Origin: Nocardia farcinica
GTDB taxonomy: Bacteria; Actinomycetota; Actinomycetes; Mycobacteriales; Mycobacteriaceae
DNA length: 64,000 nt
NCBI RefSeq assembly: GCF_001182745.1
Contig: NZ_LN868938.1
Coordinates: 2,666,001 to 2,730,000, forward strand
Direction of reading: 5' to 3'
In this document: positions 9,400-18,412 of the stretch, piece after piece
How positions within the stretch are numbered: position 1 is the stretch's first letter
Layout: the number at the start of each line of letters is the position of its first letter
Position numbers and translations under genes: made by a program
Notes under the pieces: model-generated
Databases searched by the model: none
What the model was told of the DNA's origin: nothing
Seen by the model: only the letters and a program-made list of their open reading frames with translations

Positions 9400-11024
9400 C
9401 GGGTCACCGCCATGGCCTTTTCGCTCGCGGCCTCCGGTGCCTGCGATGTGGCTGCGCGACGCCCGAACCGATAGTCGTCGAAGCGTGTCCTCCGGCTCGC
9501 CTTGCGTGCGCTCATCAATGATGTCGGCCGGATGTACGGCATGTCGCCCTGTGAATTGACGTAATAGGTCCGCAGCCCGGCATTGATGACCTGGAAGTAG
9601 TACGCGATATTTCTGCCCTGCCGGCGGATCATCTTGTGGTACCGCTCATGTGCCTCCGGGGCGACCTCGACCACATCGCATCCGAGACGCTCCGCTTCGG
9701 CGATGACGTTGACGGCGTGATCCGTGCCGATCTCGACCAGCTCATGCCAGCCCGTGCCGATCCACGAGTATGGCCCCACCAGCATCCACCGGTTCGGCAA
9801 GCCCGGCACGGCGACCGATTCGTAGGCCTGCAGCCGGTTCTCGGCGTAGAAGCGGCCCAGGTCGAATCCGTCGCGCCCGACGATCGCCCCTTCGCGGTAG
9901 CTTTCCGGGTCCGAGAACAGCTCGTACCCAGTAGCGAGCACGATCGCGTCGAGCTGGTGTTCGGATCCGTCGACCGTGCGGATCCCCGATTCCGTGATCC
10001 GCTCGATCGGTGCCACCACCAGTTCCACGTTCGACCGGTTGAATGTCTGCACATAGTCGTTGGACAATGTCGGCCGTTTTCCCAATGCGCCGTAGGTCGG
10101 CATCAGGTCTCGGCGGACTCGCGGGTCGCGCACCTGAGTACGGAGGTACCCGCGGTAGAGCGCACGCGCTAGTGCGTCGAAACCCCGTGCGCCGGGACGG
10201 AACAGCGCCGCAGGAGTGAATACGATCAGCCGCAACGCGAGGTCGACGAGCAGGTTCGCCATCCCGCTCAACAGCGGTCCGGCCCCAGGCAAGGCCAAAA
10301 CGGTCTGCAGCCACGCCGGCACCGCGAAGTCGGGCTTGGGCAGGCACCAGACCGGAGTTCGCTGGTAGACCTGCAGCGAACCGACCTCGGGGGCGATCGA
10401 GGGAGTGATCTGCACGGAGCTGGCTCCGGTGCCGATCACCGCGACACGCTTGCCCGCCAGGTCGTAGTCATGGTCCCAGCCGATCGGTCGCAGCACTTTT
10501 CCCCGGAAGTCTTGGTAGCCGGGAATACCCGGGTCCTGTTTCGGGTGGATGTATGCGCCGACAGCCGAGATCAGGAACCGGGCCGTGATCTCCGACCCGT
10601 CGTCAGTGACAAGGCGCCACCATCGGCGCTGATCGTCCCAGATCTGCTGCACGACATTCACGCCGAAGCGAGTATGTGCCGCCAGGCCGAAGCGGTCTGC
10701 CACCGCTTCGTGGTAGGCCAGGACTTCCTCTCGCTTGGGAAACACCCGCGCCCAGTTCGGATTGCGCGCAAACGAGTACTGGTAAGTGAAGCCCGGTACG
10801 TCCACACCCAGGCCCGGGTAGTTGTTGTCCCGCCAGCTGCCCCCGAATCCCTGCGCGCGCTCGAGAATGACGAAGTCCGTGAGTCCGCGCTGCAGTAACC
10901 GGGCACCGGCGCAGATGCCGCCCGGCCCGGCACCGATCACCGCGATGCGGTAATCGGGTGTTCCGGTGTCCGGGATGGCCTTCTCGGGCGTCGCGCGCTG
11001 GCCGCCGCGATTCTTGGGGGTCAT
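9396..11024 (-). CDS. Flavin-dependent monooxygenase (FMO/Baeyer-Villiger-like), copy 1
   Basis: The product is a 542-residue class B flavoprotein monooxygenase with VIGAGPGGICAGARL (FAD), GGSWRDNNYPGLGVDVPG, and VIGTGASSVQITP (NADPH). The fingerprint region reads FRGKVLRPIGWDHD, with Arg in place of the usual His. It is closest in layout to copy 3: both contain FSDPESYREG and LVGPYSWxGTG. The ATG at 11024 overlaps the preceding SRPBCC stop (ATGA), and GGACACC lies upstream. The open frame continues far upstream of this start but only shadows the SRPBCC gene. Confidence 0.88.
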   Translation of the reverse strand: MTPKNRGGQRATPEKAIPDTGTPDYRIAVIGAGPGGICAGARLLQRGLTDFVILERAQGFGGSWRDNNYPGLGVDVPGFTYQYSFARNPNWARVFPKREEVLAYHEAVADRFGLAAHTRFGVNVVQQIWDDQRRWWRLVTDDGSEITARFLISAVGAYIHPKQDPGIPGYQDFRGKVLRPIGWDHDYDLAGKRVAVIGTGASSVQITPSIAPEVGSLQVYQRTPVWCLPKPDFAVPAWLQTVLALPGAGPLLSGMANLLVDLALRLIVFTPAALFRPGARGFDALARALYRGYLRTQVRDPRVRRDLMPTYGALGKRPTLSNDYVQTFNRSNVELVVAPIERITESGIRTVDGSEHQLDAIVLATGYELFSDPESYREGAIVGRDGFDLGRFYAENRLQAYESVAVPGLPNRWMLVGPYSWIGTGWHELVEIGTDHAVNVIAEAERLGCDVVEVAPEAHERYHKMIRRQGRNIAYYFQVINAGLRTYYVNSQGDMPYIRPTSLMSARKASRRTRFDDYRFGRRAATSQAPEAASEKAMAVTR

Positions 11025-11677
11025 CGGTGGGTGTCCTCTCGTTGTTGCGTCGTGGCAGTGATCGCCGCATAGTCGTCGAACCATGTAGCGGCCGAATCGA
11101 GGCCGCGCAGGATGCCGCCCAGCACGGGCCGGATCAGCGATTCCGCGGAGCGGATCGGCAACCACCCGATGAACCGCGGAGTCACCGAAACGGTCCACCG
11201 CAGCTGGGTGCCGCCATCCGGCCCAGGCTCGAGGGCGAACATCTCGGTCCCCGAAGTAAGCAGGGGCAGCGACATCCCGGTGATGGTGTGCCCGATGCGG
11301 ACCCCCTCCTCGTAGCAGGTGATCTCTTCGCGGGCGGCCAGCAGCGGAGTGCGCAACACGCGCTTGGCCCCCACTTCGCGGCGCTGGTCGTCGTATCGGA
11401 ATCCGGACACCAGCGGCAACCACGAAAAGCACGATTCGTCGGTCAGCGCCCGGAAGACCGCCTCCGGAGGTGCGGCGATCGTCCGTCGAACGGTGACGGT
11501 CAACGCCGCCCGGCGGAGAACATACTCTTCCTGACGATCCGCCCAGACCGGTCGGACGACGAAGCGCGACGCCGCGTCGTATCCACGCCGCAACAGGATG
11601 CACACCGCGGCGGCGGCGCCGACTCCTAGTGCGGCGGCGGCAAGTCCCGATCTCGCAAACACGATCAGTCTTCGCAC
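11021..11677 (-). CDS. Membrane-anchored SRPBCC protein
   Basis: The predicted protein has about 218 residues, with an N-terminal hydrophobic segment (SGLAAAALGVGAAAAVCILL) followed by an SRPBCC domain (PPEAVFRALTDESCFSWLP). It is the first gene of the leftward oxygenase cluster. I prefer the GTG at 11677 because GGAG lies four bases upstream. A TTG at 11716 would add 13 residues but has no Shine-Dalgarno sequence. A membrane-tethered ligand-binding domain ahead of three monooxygenases suggests delivery of a lipid-like substrate. This is inference. Confidence 0.75.
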   Translation of the reverse strand: MRRLIVFARSGLAAAALGVGAAAAVCILLRRGYDAASRFVVRPVWADRQEEYVLRRAALTVTVRRTIAAPPEAVFRALTDESCFSWLPLVSGFRYDDQRREVGAKRVLRTPLLAAREEITCYEEGVRIGHTITGMSLPLLTSGTEMFALEPGPDGGTQLRWTVSVTPRFIGWLPIRSAESLIRPVLGGILRGLDSAATWFDDYAAITATTQQREDTHR

Positions 11678-11716
11678 GATTCTCCGTCCCGAACAATTAG
11701 CTGAATGGCGTGTCAA

Positions 11717-11736
11717 TCCGATAATGTCCGATCATG
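11717..11736. repeat. Tandem 10-base repeat at the divergent promoter
   Basis: TCCGATAATG is followed directly by TCCGATCATG, one mismatch apart. The second copy ends in the start codon of the ABC1 kinase gene. The repeat sits in the short gap between two divergent genes, so it could be a regulator site, but chance is possible at this length. Confidence 0.25.
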
Positions 11737-13197
11737 CCCGAACGCGCAAGCACCAGATTCGACGACCAAGATCGATCAGCCCGGCAACAACGCGAGTCAG
11801 CGGACCCGCCGGCGACGAGAGCAGCCCGAAGCGCCCGCCTCGGCGGGTTGGCCGCCCGACAGGCGATGCGCAACGCGCGCGCACGCTTCGTGCGCTACAC
11901 CCGCGGCCGAGACGCCGAAGCGCAGGCCACTGTGGACGCCTTCGCCCGCGGTGCCGACGAACTCGTCACCGTGCTGGGAAGCATGAAGGGGGCGGCGATG
12001 AAAGTCGGGCAGATGCTGTCGGTCATAGACCTCGGGTTCCTGCCCGAGACCGAACGGGAACGATTCCGCGCACGGCTCGCCACCCTGCGCGACGCCGCGC
12101 CTGCTCTGCCGTTCGAGCGGATGCAGCAGGTTCTGGAGCAAGATCTCGGACAGCCGTGCCGCGCTTTGTTCAGCGATTTCGATCCCACCCCCATCGCGGC
12201 CGCCTCGATCGGACAGGTGTACCGGGCCCGACTACACGGTGGCCGCGAAGTGGCCGTGAAGATCCAGTACCCCGGCATCCAACACGCCATCCGGGCTGAT
12301 CTCAAGAACCTCACCCTGCTGTTACGGATGACGAAACCGCTGCTGCCGGGGTTCTCCGCAGACCCGCTGGTCCGGGAGCTCTCGGTCCATCTCAACCAGG
12401 AGCTCGACTATCTCGCCGAAGCACGCACCCAACACGAGCAGGCGCGCCGCTTCGCCGAGCACCCCGCCATCCACATCCCGGATACCATCCCCGCACTGTG
12501 CAGCCCGCGGGTGCTGATCAGTGAGTTCGTCCACGGCCGGCGCTTCGACGAGATCCGCGCCGCACCGGCCGAGATTCGCGACCGAGTCGGTGAAACGATC
12601 TTCCGGTACTACATAGGGTCAATGTTCCGGGATCACCGATTCAACGGCGATCCACATCCGGGCAATATCCTGCTGGCGCCGGACAACCGCGTCACCTTTC
12701 TGGACTTCGGCCTGTTCAAGACCATGGACCCGACGGCGGTCGAGCTCGAGAGGCAAGCGCTGCACGCGGCCATCGACGGGCGTGCCGAGGATCTACTCGA
12801 TGCGCTCCATCGCACCGGTGCGCTCCGTCCGGATTCCGATCTCACCGCGGACGAAGCCATCCAGTATGTCTACGACGCCTCCCCATGGACGTTCGTCGAC
12901 GATCGCCTGGAGATCACGCCGGAAATCGCCGGTGGCGCCCTGATGTCCATCGCCGACCCACGTTCCTCGGACTTCGCGCACATGCATCGGGAGGACCTGC
13001 CGGCAGAGCACTTCTTCTCCCGCCGCGCCGACTTCTACACTTTCGGCGTACTCGGACAGTTAGGGGCAACCGCGAACTGGCACCGCATCGCCCGGGAGTG
13101 GCTGTGCGGGGATCCACCAACCACCCGACACGGTCGACTGGATGCGCAATGGCGCGCTGAGGCGGGCCAGTGCGCGGACAACACGGCCGCGAAATAG
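11734..13197 (+). CDS. ABC1/AarF (UbiB-like) atypical kinase
   Basis: This 487-residue protein belongs to the ABC1 family of atypical kinases/ATPases that act on prenyl-lipid and quinone metabolism. Family features visible are the KxGQ motif (MKVGQMLS), the alanine-rich loop that replaces the glycine-rich loop (IAAASIGQVYRA), the invariant Lys in VAVKIQYPG, the family motif ELDYLAEA, the catalytic loop NGDPHPGNIL and the metal-binding LDFGL. All key residues are present. It is transcribed divergently from the oxygenase cluster across a very short gap, which suggests a shared control region. ABC1 proteins often accompany lipid-modifying genes. The substrate is unknown. Confidence 0.9.
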   Translation: MPERASTRFDDQDRSARQQRESADPPATRAARSARLGGLAARQAMRNARARFVRYTRGRDAEAQATVDAFARGADELVTVLGSMKGAAMKVGQMLSVIDLGFLPETERERFRARLATLRDAAPALPFERMQQVLEQDLGQPCRALFSDFDPTPIAAASIGQVYRARLHGGREVAVKIQYPGIQHAIRADLKNLTLLLRMTKPLLPGFSADPLVRELSVHLNQELDYLAEARTQHEQARRFAEHPAIHIPDTIPALCSPRVLISEFVHGRRFDEIRAAPAEIRDRVGETIFRYYIGSMFRDHRFNGDPHPGNILLAPDNRVTFLDFGLFKTMDPTAVELERQALHAAIDGRAEDLLDALHRTGALRPDSDLTADEAIQYVYDASPWTFVDDRLEITPEIAGGALMSIADPRSSDFAHMHREDLPAEHFFSRRADFYTFGVLGQLGATANWHRIAREWLCGDPPTTRHGRLDAQWRAEAGQCADNTAAK

Positions 13198-13324
13198 GTC
13201 GGTTTCACATCGCGTTTCAGCACATCCCAGTCCTGACGTCCGGCCACCGCCGGATCGCTCCAGTCAAATTTGAGCCGAGCGAAACGTAGTCGCTGCCGAG
13301 ATGCCGGATGTGCACCGAGCCTTT

Positions 13325-13513
13325 TCATCCTCGGTCGGCGGCCCGGAGCTCGCGATCTTGCAGGACGTGGACGGCTTTGGCCAGCGATCCGGTCTTGTCG
13401 GGGCAGCAGCGGAGTCTCCGCAGCACACGCCAACTTTCAGTAAATCTGGTCCGTGAAGCGGAGGTACCGGAGAACGTCGCCCCGAAGGGTCGCGTGGGCG
13501 GATCAGCGCACAT
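13325..13513 (-). pseudogene. Possible C-terminal remnant of a DDE transposase
   Basis: The minus strand reads a short peptide containing ESWRVLRRLRCCPDKTGSLA followed by KAVHVLQDRE. It resembles the C-terminal end of IS5-like DDE transposases (the WRVLR.LRCCP segment). No complete transposase or flanking inverted repeats are visible. The surrounding 13198-13830 DNA has no convincing complete gene. The assignment is weak and rests on remembered motif similarity. Confidence 0.3.
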
Positions 13514-13564
13514 TGGTCGATGAGCTCTGGTTCATCTCGGTGTCAGTGTGTTGGTCCACGCGTC

Positions 13565-13699
13565 CCGTATTCGTTCCGGAAACTCATCGCGATGATCTTG
13601 GATAACGAAGGTCTGTGGGGCCGGGTCACCGCCGACGTCCTGCAGCACGCCGATCCGGCCATGACTCAGCGCAAGTACAGGGCCCGAGCGCGGGTGCAT
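13565..13699 (+). pseudogene. Tyrosine recombinase (phage integrase) C-terminal remnant
   Basis: About 45 codons read PYSFRKLIAMILDNEGL and then a DVLQHADPAMTQRKY segment. This matches the C-terminal catalytic region of actinobacterial tyrosine integrases, whose usual form is HSFRKT.A...D..GL...ADQLGH....TQ..Y. The Arg of the FRK box, the histidine of the LQHA box and the final nucleophile-type Tyr are recognisable. The rest of the enzyme is missing, so this is a relic. It lies about 180 bases from tRNA-Asn, a common attachment target for such integrases, which supports an ancient integration event here. Confidence 0.6.
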
Positions 13700-13830
13700 C
13701 ACGGCAGCAGCGGTCGCCCACGGTGCAGTAATGGCTCGCTCGGCAATGCGGGCGCAGGATGACGATGCAATCGGACGTGACCGGACTTTCTCGAGGCTTA
13801 CTGGAGAGTTCGGTGACCACACTACAAAAC

Positions 13831-13869
13831 GGCCTCTGACCATGCAGAGTGACCTGCTGGTCAGAGGCC
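13831..13869 (-). terminator. Rho-independent terminator after tRNA-Asn
   Basis: An 11-base perfect stem (GGCCTCTGACC paired with GGTCAGAGGCC, 13831-13841 and 13859-13869) is followed by GTTTTG in the minus direction and by TTTT in the plus direction. It begins nine bases downstream of the tRNA 3' end and probably works for both strands. Confidence 0.8.
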
Positions 13870-13877
13870 TTTTCCTG

Positions 13878-13950
13878 CTCCCCCATCTGGACTCGAACCA
13901 GAAACCTGCCGATTAACAGTCGGCTGCTCTGCCAATTGAGCTATAGGGGA
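13878..13950 (-). tRNA. tRNA-Asn (anticodon GTT)
   Basis: The 73-base reverse-strand sequence folds as a standard cloverleaf. The acceptor arms are TCCCCTA and TGGGGGA, the D-arm contains AGCTCAATTGGCAGAGC, and the anticodon loop is CTGTTAA within a GCCGA/TCGGC stem. The T-arm is TCTGG-TTCGAGT-CCAGA. The discriminator base is G, as expected for asparagine, and CCA is not encoded. It lies between a degenerate region with an integrase relic and the conserved dnaG region. Confidence 0.95.
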
Positions 13951-14174
13951 CTATCCTCGGTGGCTCTCCCGTTCCGGGCGGGCCGAGGAGAAACTTTAGC
14001 GTATCGGCCGTCCGGTTCCCAAATCGCGCTTCTACCTGCGATGATGCCGCCGGTCATCGCTGGGGCGGCTGGGGCGGGAGGGCACGGATGTGCCGGGGTG
14101 GCCGGATCGACAGGGGGTGTGCGTTTCGGGCAGGATGGTAGCCGCGAACAGGCGATTGGGAGGAGCTCTACCAG

Positions 14175-14429
14175 ATGCTGCGGTTGTTGATCGGCGTCGC
14201 GGCCGGATATGTGCTCGGCTCGAAGGCCGGGCGGGCGCGCTACGAGCAGATCAGTGCGGCCACCCGCGCGGTGACGGGCAGCCCGGTGACGCGCAAGCTG
14301 GTGCTGGTGGGGCGGCAGAAGCTGTCGGACAAGTTGAGCACCCGCCCGCAGCTGGAGCCGATGGTGCCGCTGGACGAGCGGACCACGGTGCTGGTGCCGC
14401 ACGATCAGCTGCGGCACAAGAGCAAGTGA
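14175..14429 (+). CDS. Small conserved protein linked to dnaG (YtxH-like N-terminus)
   Basis: This 84-residue protein starts with a short hydrophobic, glycine-containing segment (LLIGVAAGYVLGSKAGRARYE) typical of YtxH-like or membrane-associated small actinobacterial proteins. GGGAGGAG lies nine bases upstream of the ATG. A gene of similar size lies in the same convergent position next to dnaG in mycobacteria (the Rv2342 position), which supports its reality. The function is unknown. Confidence 0.8.
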   Translation: MLRLLIGVAAGYVLGSKAGRARYEQISAATRAVTGSPVTRKLVLVGRQKLSDKLSTRPQLEPMVPLDERTTVLVPHDQLRHKSK

Positions 14430-14442
14430 GCTGAGGGCCGCC

Positions 14443-16350
14443 TCAGCCCGCGGCGAAGTCGTCGGAGTTGCCCATCGCCTGGGCTTCCAGGCTCTTGCGA
14501 TACTGCTCGAGCGCGACGAGATCGCCGAACAGCGCGAGGTATTCGTCGGTCTGGTCGTTGGCGGACAGGCGCTGCAGCTTGGACTTCAGCGTGGCGATCT
14601 GCCGGCCGACGTAGGCTTCCTGGGCGCGAGCGAGCACGCCGGTGATGAAGCGGGGAATGTCGTTGACGCTCTTGACCGGCAGTTGCGCGCCGGCGAGTTC
14701 GGAGACCAGGGCGCGCAGGGTGAGGTCGTCGGTGGCGTCGGCGACGGCGTTGACCCATTCGGCGCCGCTGAGCCCGCAGGAGGCCCCGCCCGCCTCGGCG
14801 ATCATGGTGCGGATCGCGGCGTAGGCGGGGTGGGTGAAGGCTTCCGGTTCGAGCGCGTCGAAGACGGCGCCCGCGATCGCCGGGTATTGCAGTGCGGCGC
14901 AGAGGCTTTGGCGCTGCGGCAGCAGGACGGGGTCGTTGGGGTTGGGGCGCGCGGCCGGATGTTCGGCGACCTTGGCGGGGGCGGCGGGGGCGCGGCGCGG
15001 GGCGATGCCGGTGCGGCCGCGCTTGGCCTCCTCACCGACGCGCCGCACGACGGTCTGGATGTCGTCCCAGCCGACCCAGCCGGCCAGCCGGGTGGCGTAG
15101 GCCTTGCGGGTGGCGTTGTCCTTGATCTGGGCGACCACGGGCACCGCCCGCCGCAGCGCCTCGACCTGGCCCTCCACCGTGTCGAGATCGTGCTCGGCCA
15201 GCAGGCCGCGGATCACGAACTCGTACAACGGGGTCCGGCGCGCGACGAGGTCGCGCACGGCGGCGTCGCCGCTGCGCTGGCGCAGTTCGCAGGGGTCCTG
15301 ACCGTCGGGGGCGATGGCGATGTAGGTCTGCCCGGCCAGCTTCTGGTCGCCGGAGAACGCCTTGATCGCCGCCGCCTGCCCGGCCGCGTCGCCGTCGAAG
15401 GTGTAGATGATCTCGCCGCGCCAGAAGTTGTCGTCCATGAGCAGCCTGCGCAGGATGGCCATGTGCTCGTCGCCGAAGGCGGTGCCGCAGGAGGCGACGG
15501 CGGTCTTCACCCCGGCCAGGTGCATCGCCATCACATCGGTGTAGCCCTCGACGACGACGGCCTGGCGGCTCTTGGCGATCTCGCGCTTGGCGTGGTCGAG
15601 GCCGAACAACACCTGGGACTTCTTGTACAGCAGCGTTTCCGGCGTGTTGACGTATTTGCCGGGCATGGTGTCGTCGTCGAAGAGCTTGCGCGCGCCGAAC
15701 CCGATGACCTCGCCGCCGAGATTGCGGATCGGCCACAGCAGGCGGCGGTGGAAGCGGTCGATGGGGCCGCGCTTACCCTGCCGGGACAGCCCGGCGGCCT
15801 CGAGTTCCTTGAATTCGAAGCCCTTGCGCAGCAGATGTTTGGTGAGGGTGTCCCAGCCGGCGGGGGCGTAGCCGCAGCCGAACAGGCGCGCGGCGGCGGC
15901 GTCGAAATCGCGGTCGGTGAGGTACTTGCGGGCGGCTTCGGCCTCGGGTTCGGCCAGCTGCGCCATGTAGAACTCGTGCGCGGCGGCGTTGGCGGCGACC
16001 AGGCGGGCGCGGGTGCCGCGGTCGCGCTGCACCGAGGTGCCGCCGCCCTCGTAGTTGATCTGGTAGCCGACTCGGTCGGCGAGCTGTTCGACGGCTTCGA
16101 CGAAGCCGATGTGCTCGATCTTCTGCAGGAATTTGTAGACGTCGCCGCCCTCACCGCAGCCGAAGCAGTGGAACAGGCCGTGGTTGGGCCGCACGTGGAA
16201 CGACGGGGACTTCTCGTCGTGGAAGGGGCACAGGCCCTTCATCGAGTCCGCGCCCGCCCGTTTCAGGGCGACGTACTCCCCCACCACGTCCTCGATCCGG
16301 ACACGGTCGCGAATTGCCGCGATATCGCGATCAGGGAGTCGTCCGGCCAC
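14443..16350 (-). CDS. dnaG: DNA primase
   Basis: DnaG synthesises the RNA primers for replication. The 635-residue product has the N-terminal zinc ribbon (Cys41, His44, Cys62, Cys65 in CPFHDEKSPSFHV and CFGCGEGG). The primase core follows, then the TOPRIM domain (VVVEGYTDVMAMHLAG, and TFDGDAAGQAA with the metal-binding acidic residues). The C-terminal helical domain that binds the replicative helicase comes last. Length is normal for an actinobacterium. The gene is followed leftward by the convergent small protein. It lies 33 bases downstream of dgt, the same order as in mycobacteria. Confidence 0.97.
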   Translation of the reverse strand: MAGRLPDRDIAAIRDRVRIEDVVGEYVALKRAGADSMKGLCPFHDEKSPSFHVRPNHGLFHCFGCGEGGDVYKFLQKIEHIGFVEAVEQLADRVGYQINYEGGGTSVQRDRGTRARLVAANAAAHEFYMAQLAEPEAEAARKYLTDRDFDAAAARLFGCGYAPAGWDTLTKHLLRKGFEFKELEAAGLSRQGKRGPIDRFHRRLLWPIRNLGGEVIGFGARKLFDDDTMPGKYVNTPETLLYKKSQVLFGLDHAKREIAKSRQAVVVEGYTDVMAMHLAGVKTAVASCGTAFGDEHMAILRRLLMDDNFWRGEIIYTFDGDAAGQAAAIKAFSGDQKLAGQTYIAIAPDGQDPCELRQRSGDAAVRDLVARRTPLYEFVIRGLLAEHDLDTVEGQVEALRRAVPVVAQIKDNATRKAYATRLAGWVGWDDIQTVVRRVGEEAKRGRTGIAPRRAPAAPAKVAEHPAARPNPNDPVLLPQRQSLCAALQYPAIAGAVFDALEPEAFTHPAYAAIRTMIAEAGGASCGLSGAEWVNAVADATDDLTLRALVSELAGAQLPVKSVNDIPRFITGVLARAQEAYVGRQIATLKSKLQRLSANDQTDEYLALFGDLVALEQYRKSLEAQAMGNSDDFAAG

Positions 16351-16383
16351 GGGGTGAAGTCTAGCGCCGGGCCCGCGCGCTGA

Positions 16384-17643
16384 TCATCCGGCCAGTTGGG
16401 CGGCGACGCGTTCGAGCCTGCTCTCGGTGTAGGAGGCGATCTGGTCGACGATCACCCGCACGCGGGCGGTGTCGGAGTCGGCCTCGGCCCACCACGGCAG
16501 CAGCTGGGGGTCCAGGTGTCGCGGCGCGGTCGCGAGCAGGCCGGTGGCCACGGCCTGGATGCGTTCGCGCTGGGCGGCTTGGCGCTGCTTGTGCACCGGG
16601 TCGGACATCACGTAGCGCAGCGCCACGGTCTTGAGGATCGCGACCTCGGCGGCGACGATCGGCGGTATCTCCAGGCTCGCCTGGTATCGCACCAGCGGCG
16701 CGGGCCCGGCGACGGCACGGGTGGCGGTGATTGCGGCGGTGGCGAAGCGCCCGACGAGTTCGCTGGTGAGCCGCTTGAGCGCCACCGAGCTGGCGAAGGT
16801 GCCGTCGTAGCGGAAGGCGTCGGCGACCACCGGCAGTTCGGACAGGCGCTGGGCGGCGGCGATCAGCTCGTCGACGCCGAGTTCGGGATGCTGGCGATGG
16901 CCCATCGCGGCGAGCGCGGCCTGCTCCTGCGGGTCGGCCAGGGCGCGCAGGTCGATGCGCCCGGCGATCACCCCGTCCTCGACGTCGTGCACCGAGTAGG
17001 CGACGTCGTCGGACCAGTCCATGATCTGGCATTCCAGGCTGCGCACCCGGTCCGGGGCGCCCTTGCGGATCCAGGCCAGCCGGTCGGCGTCGATGTCGTA
17101 GGCGCCGAATTTGGTGCCCGGGCCGGTGCGACCCCACGGGTATTTGATGGCGGCGTCGAGGGCGGCGCGGGTGAGGTTCAGGCCCGCGCTGGTGCCGTCG
17201 GGGGCGAGCACCTTGGGTTCGAGGCGGGTGAGGATGCGCAGGTTCTGGGCGTTGCCCTCGAATCCGCCGTAGGGGTCGGCGAAGGCGTCCAGCGCCTTCT
17301 CGCCGTTGTGACCGTAGGGCGGGTGGCCGATGTCGTGGGCCAGACCGGCGAGGTCGACGAGGTCGGGGTCGCAGCCGAGACCGTCGGCGATGCTGCGGCC
17401 GATCTGGGCGACCTCGATGGAGTGGGTGAGCCGGGTGCGTGGAGTGTCGCCGTCGCGGGGACCCATCACCTGGGTTTTGTCGGCAAGCCTGCGCAGCGCG
17501 GCCGAGTGCAGCACCCGGGCGCGGTCGCGGGCGAACTGGGTGCGGTGCCCGGCGGTGAACTCGGTGTCGGGCGAGCCGAGCCCGGCGGTCTTGGCGCCCT
17601 CGACCACCATCCGCTCGCGGTCGTGTTCGGTGTAGTCGCCCAT
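16384..17643 (-). CDS. dgt: Deoxyguanosinetriphosphate triphosphohydrolase-like HD protein
   Basis: This 419-residue HD-domain phosphohydrolase would cleave dNTPs to deoxynucleoside and triphosphate, contributing to nucleotide-pool control. The metal-binding HD signature is visible: [13 protein letters not shown], then [15 protein letters not shown], then [12 protein letters not shown]. The ATG at 17643 begins MGDYTEHD. An upstream extension of the open frame overlaps the next gene and is rejected. Its position between the YdcF-type gene (four-base gap) and dnaG suggests co-transcription. Confidence 0.93.
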   Translation of the reverse strand: MGDYTEHDRERMVVEGAKTAGLGSPDTEFTAGHRTQFARDRARVLHSAALRRLADKTQVMGPRDGDTPRTRLTHSIEVAQIGRSIADGLGCDPDLVDLAGLAHDIGHPPYGHNGEKALDAFADPYGGFEGNAQNLRILTRLEPKVLAPDGTSAGLNLTRAALDAAIKYPWGRTGPGTKFGAYDIDADRLAWIRKGAPDRVRSLECQIMDWSDDVAYSVHDVEDGVIAGRIDLRALADPQEQAALAAMGHRQHPELGVDELIAAAQRLSELPVVADAFRYDGTFASSVALKRLTSELVGRFATAAITATRAVAGPAPLVRYQASLEIPPIVAAEVAILKTVALRYVMSDPVHKQRQAAQRERIQAVATGLLATAPRHLDPQLLPWWAEADSDTARVRVIVDQIASYTESRLERVAAQLAG

Positions 17644-17647
17644 CAGG

Positions 17648-18343
17648 TCACTGTCCCGCGGTGTAGGGGAAGTCGGCGGAGAAATGCGTGAGCTGGTACC
17701 ACAGCAGCGCGAAGGTCTCCCGGGCGATGCCGTGCGCCTGGGATTCGCGGGTGTAGACGGCGGGGCCGGTGCGGGTGGGCGCGGTCCACGCGCGCAGGCC
17801 GGCGTCGCGCGCCATGGTGCGGGTGCGCAGCGAATGCCAGGGATCGCTGACCAGCACGGCCGAGGACATCTCACGGGCCTTCATCGCCAGCGCGACGGCC
17901 TCCACACTGCGCAGGGTGTCCGAGCCGGTCTCCACGGCCAGGATGGCCTCGGCGGGGACGCCGCGACCCTCCAGGTAGATCTTGCCGGAGGCGGCCTCGG
18001 TGTAGAGGTCGCCTTCCTGTTTACCGCCGACGGTGATGACGCGGGGGGCGACACCGGCCCGGAACAGGTCGTAGGCCTGGTCGAGCCGGGCCTCGAACAC
18101 CGACGAGGGCGTGCCGGAGTACTGCGCCGCCCCGAGCACCACGATCGCGTCGGCCGGGGTGTAGTCGTCGATGCGGGCCACCTGCCACACCCGCACGGCG
18201 GTGCCGCCGACCAGCACCATGCTCATGAGCACGGCCGCCGCCACGGTGCGCCGAATCCAGCGGGCGAGCCCGGCCCCCACACCCCGCGCGAGACCGGATT
18301 CGTACGCCGAAGCCGAGCGGTTGCGCTGTGGTGCCGAGATCAC
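17648..18343 (-). CDS. YdcF/SanA-type DUF218 membrane protein
   Basis: The 231-residue product has one N-terminal transmembrane segment (about residues 32-50, [17 protein letters not shown]). A DUF218 domain follows with the signature [14 protein letters not shown] and later [15 protein letters not shown]. Members such as SanA and ElyC influence envelope biogenesis, but the chemistry is poorly defined. The GTG start at 18343 lies next to the gap to the beta-lactamase-like gene. It is probably co-transcribed with dgt. Confidence 0.85.
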   Translation of the reverse strand: MISAPQRNRSASAYESGLARGVGAGLARWIRRTVAAAVLMSMVLVGGTAVRVWQVARIDDYTPADAIVVLGAAQYSGTPSSVFEARLDQAYDLFRAGVAPRVITVGGKQEGDLYTEAASGKIYLEGRGVPAEAILAVETGSDTLRSVEAVALAMKAREMSSAVLVSDPWHSLRTRTMARDAGLRAWTAPTRTGPAVYTRESQAHGIARETFALLWYQLTHFSADFPYTAGQ

Positions 18344-18412
18344 TCCACCAAGTCTGCCAGGTGGGTGCCGCGCACGCGGTACGGGTGAAGGCCGGCGTGG
18401 TCCGCGGGCCTG

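Noticed and set aside
13520..13762. Intact small integrase gene
   Set aside because: Only the last catalytic region is recognisable; the upstream part has no integrase sequence in this frame, so it is called a remnant.
14683..16383. Plus-strand open frame of 566 codons opposite dnaG
   Set aside because: Shadow of dnaG caused by high GC; no recognisable motif and dnaG on the other strand is certain.
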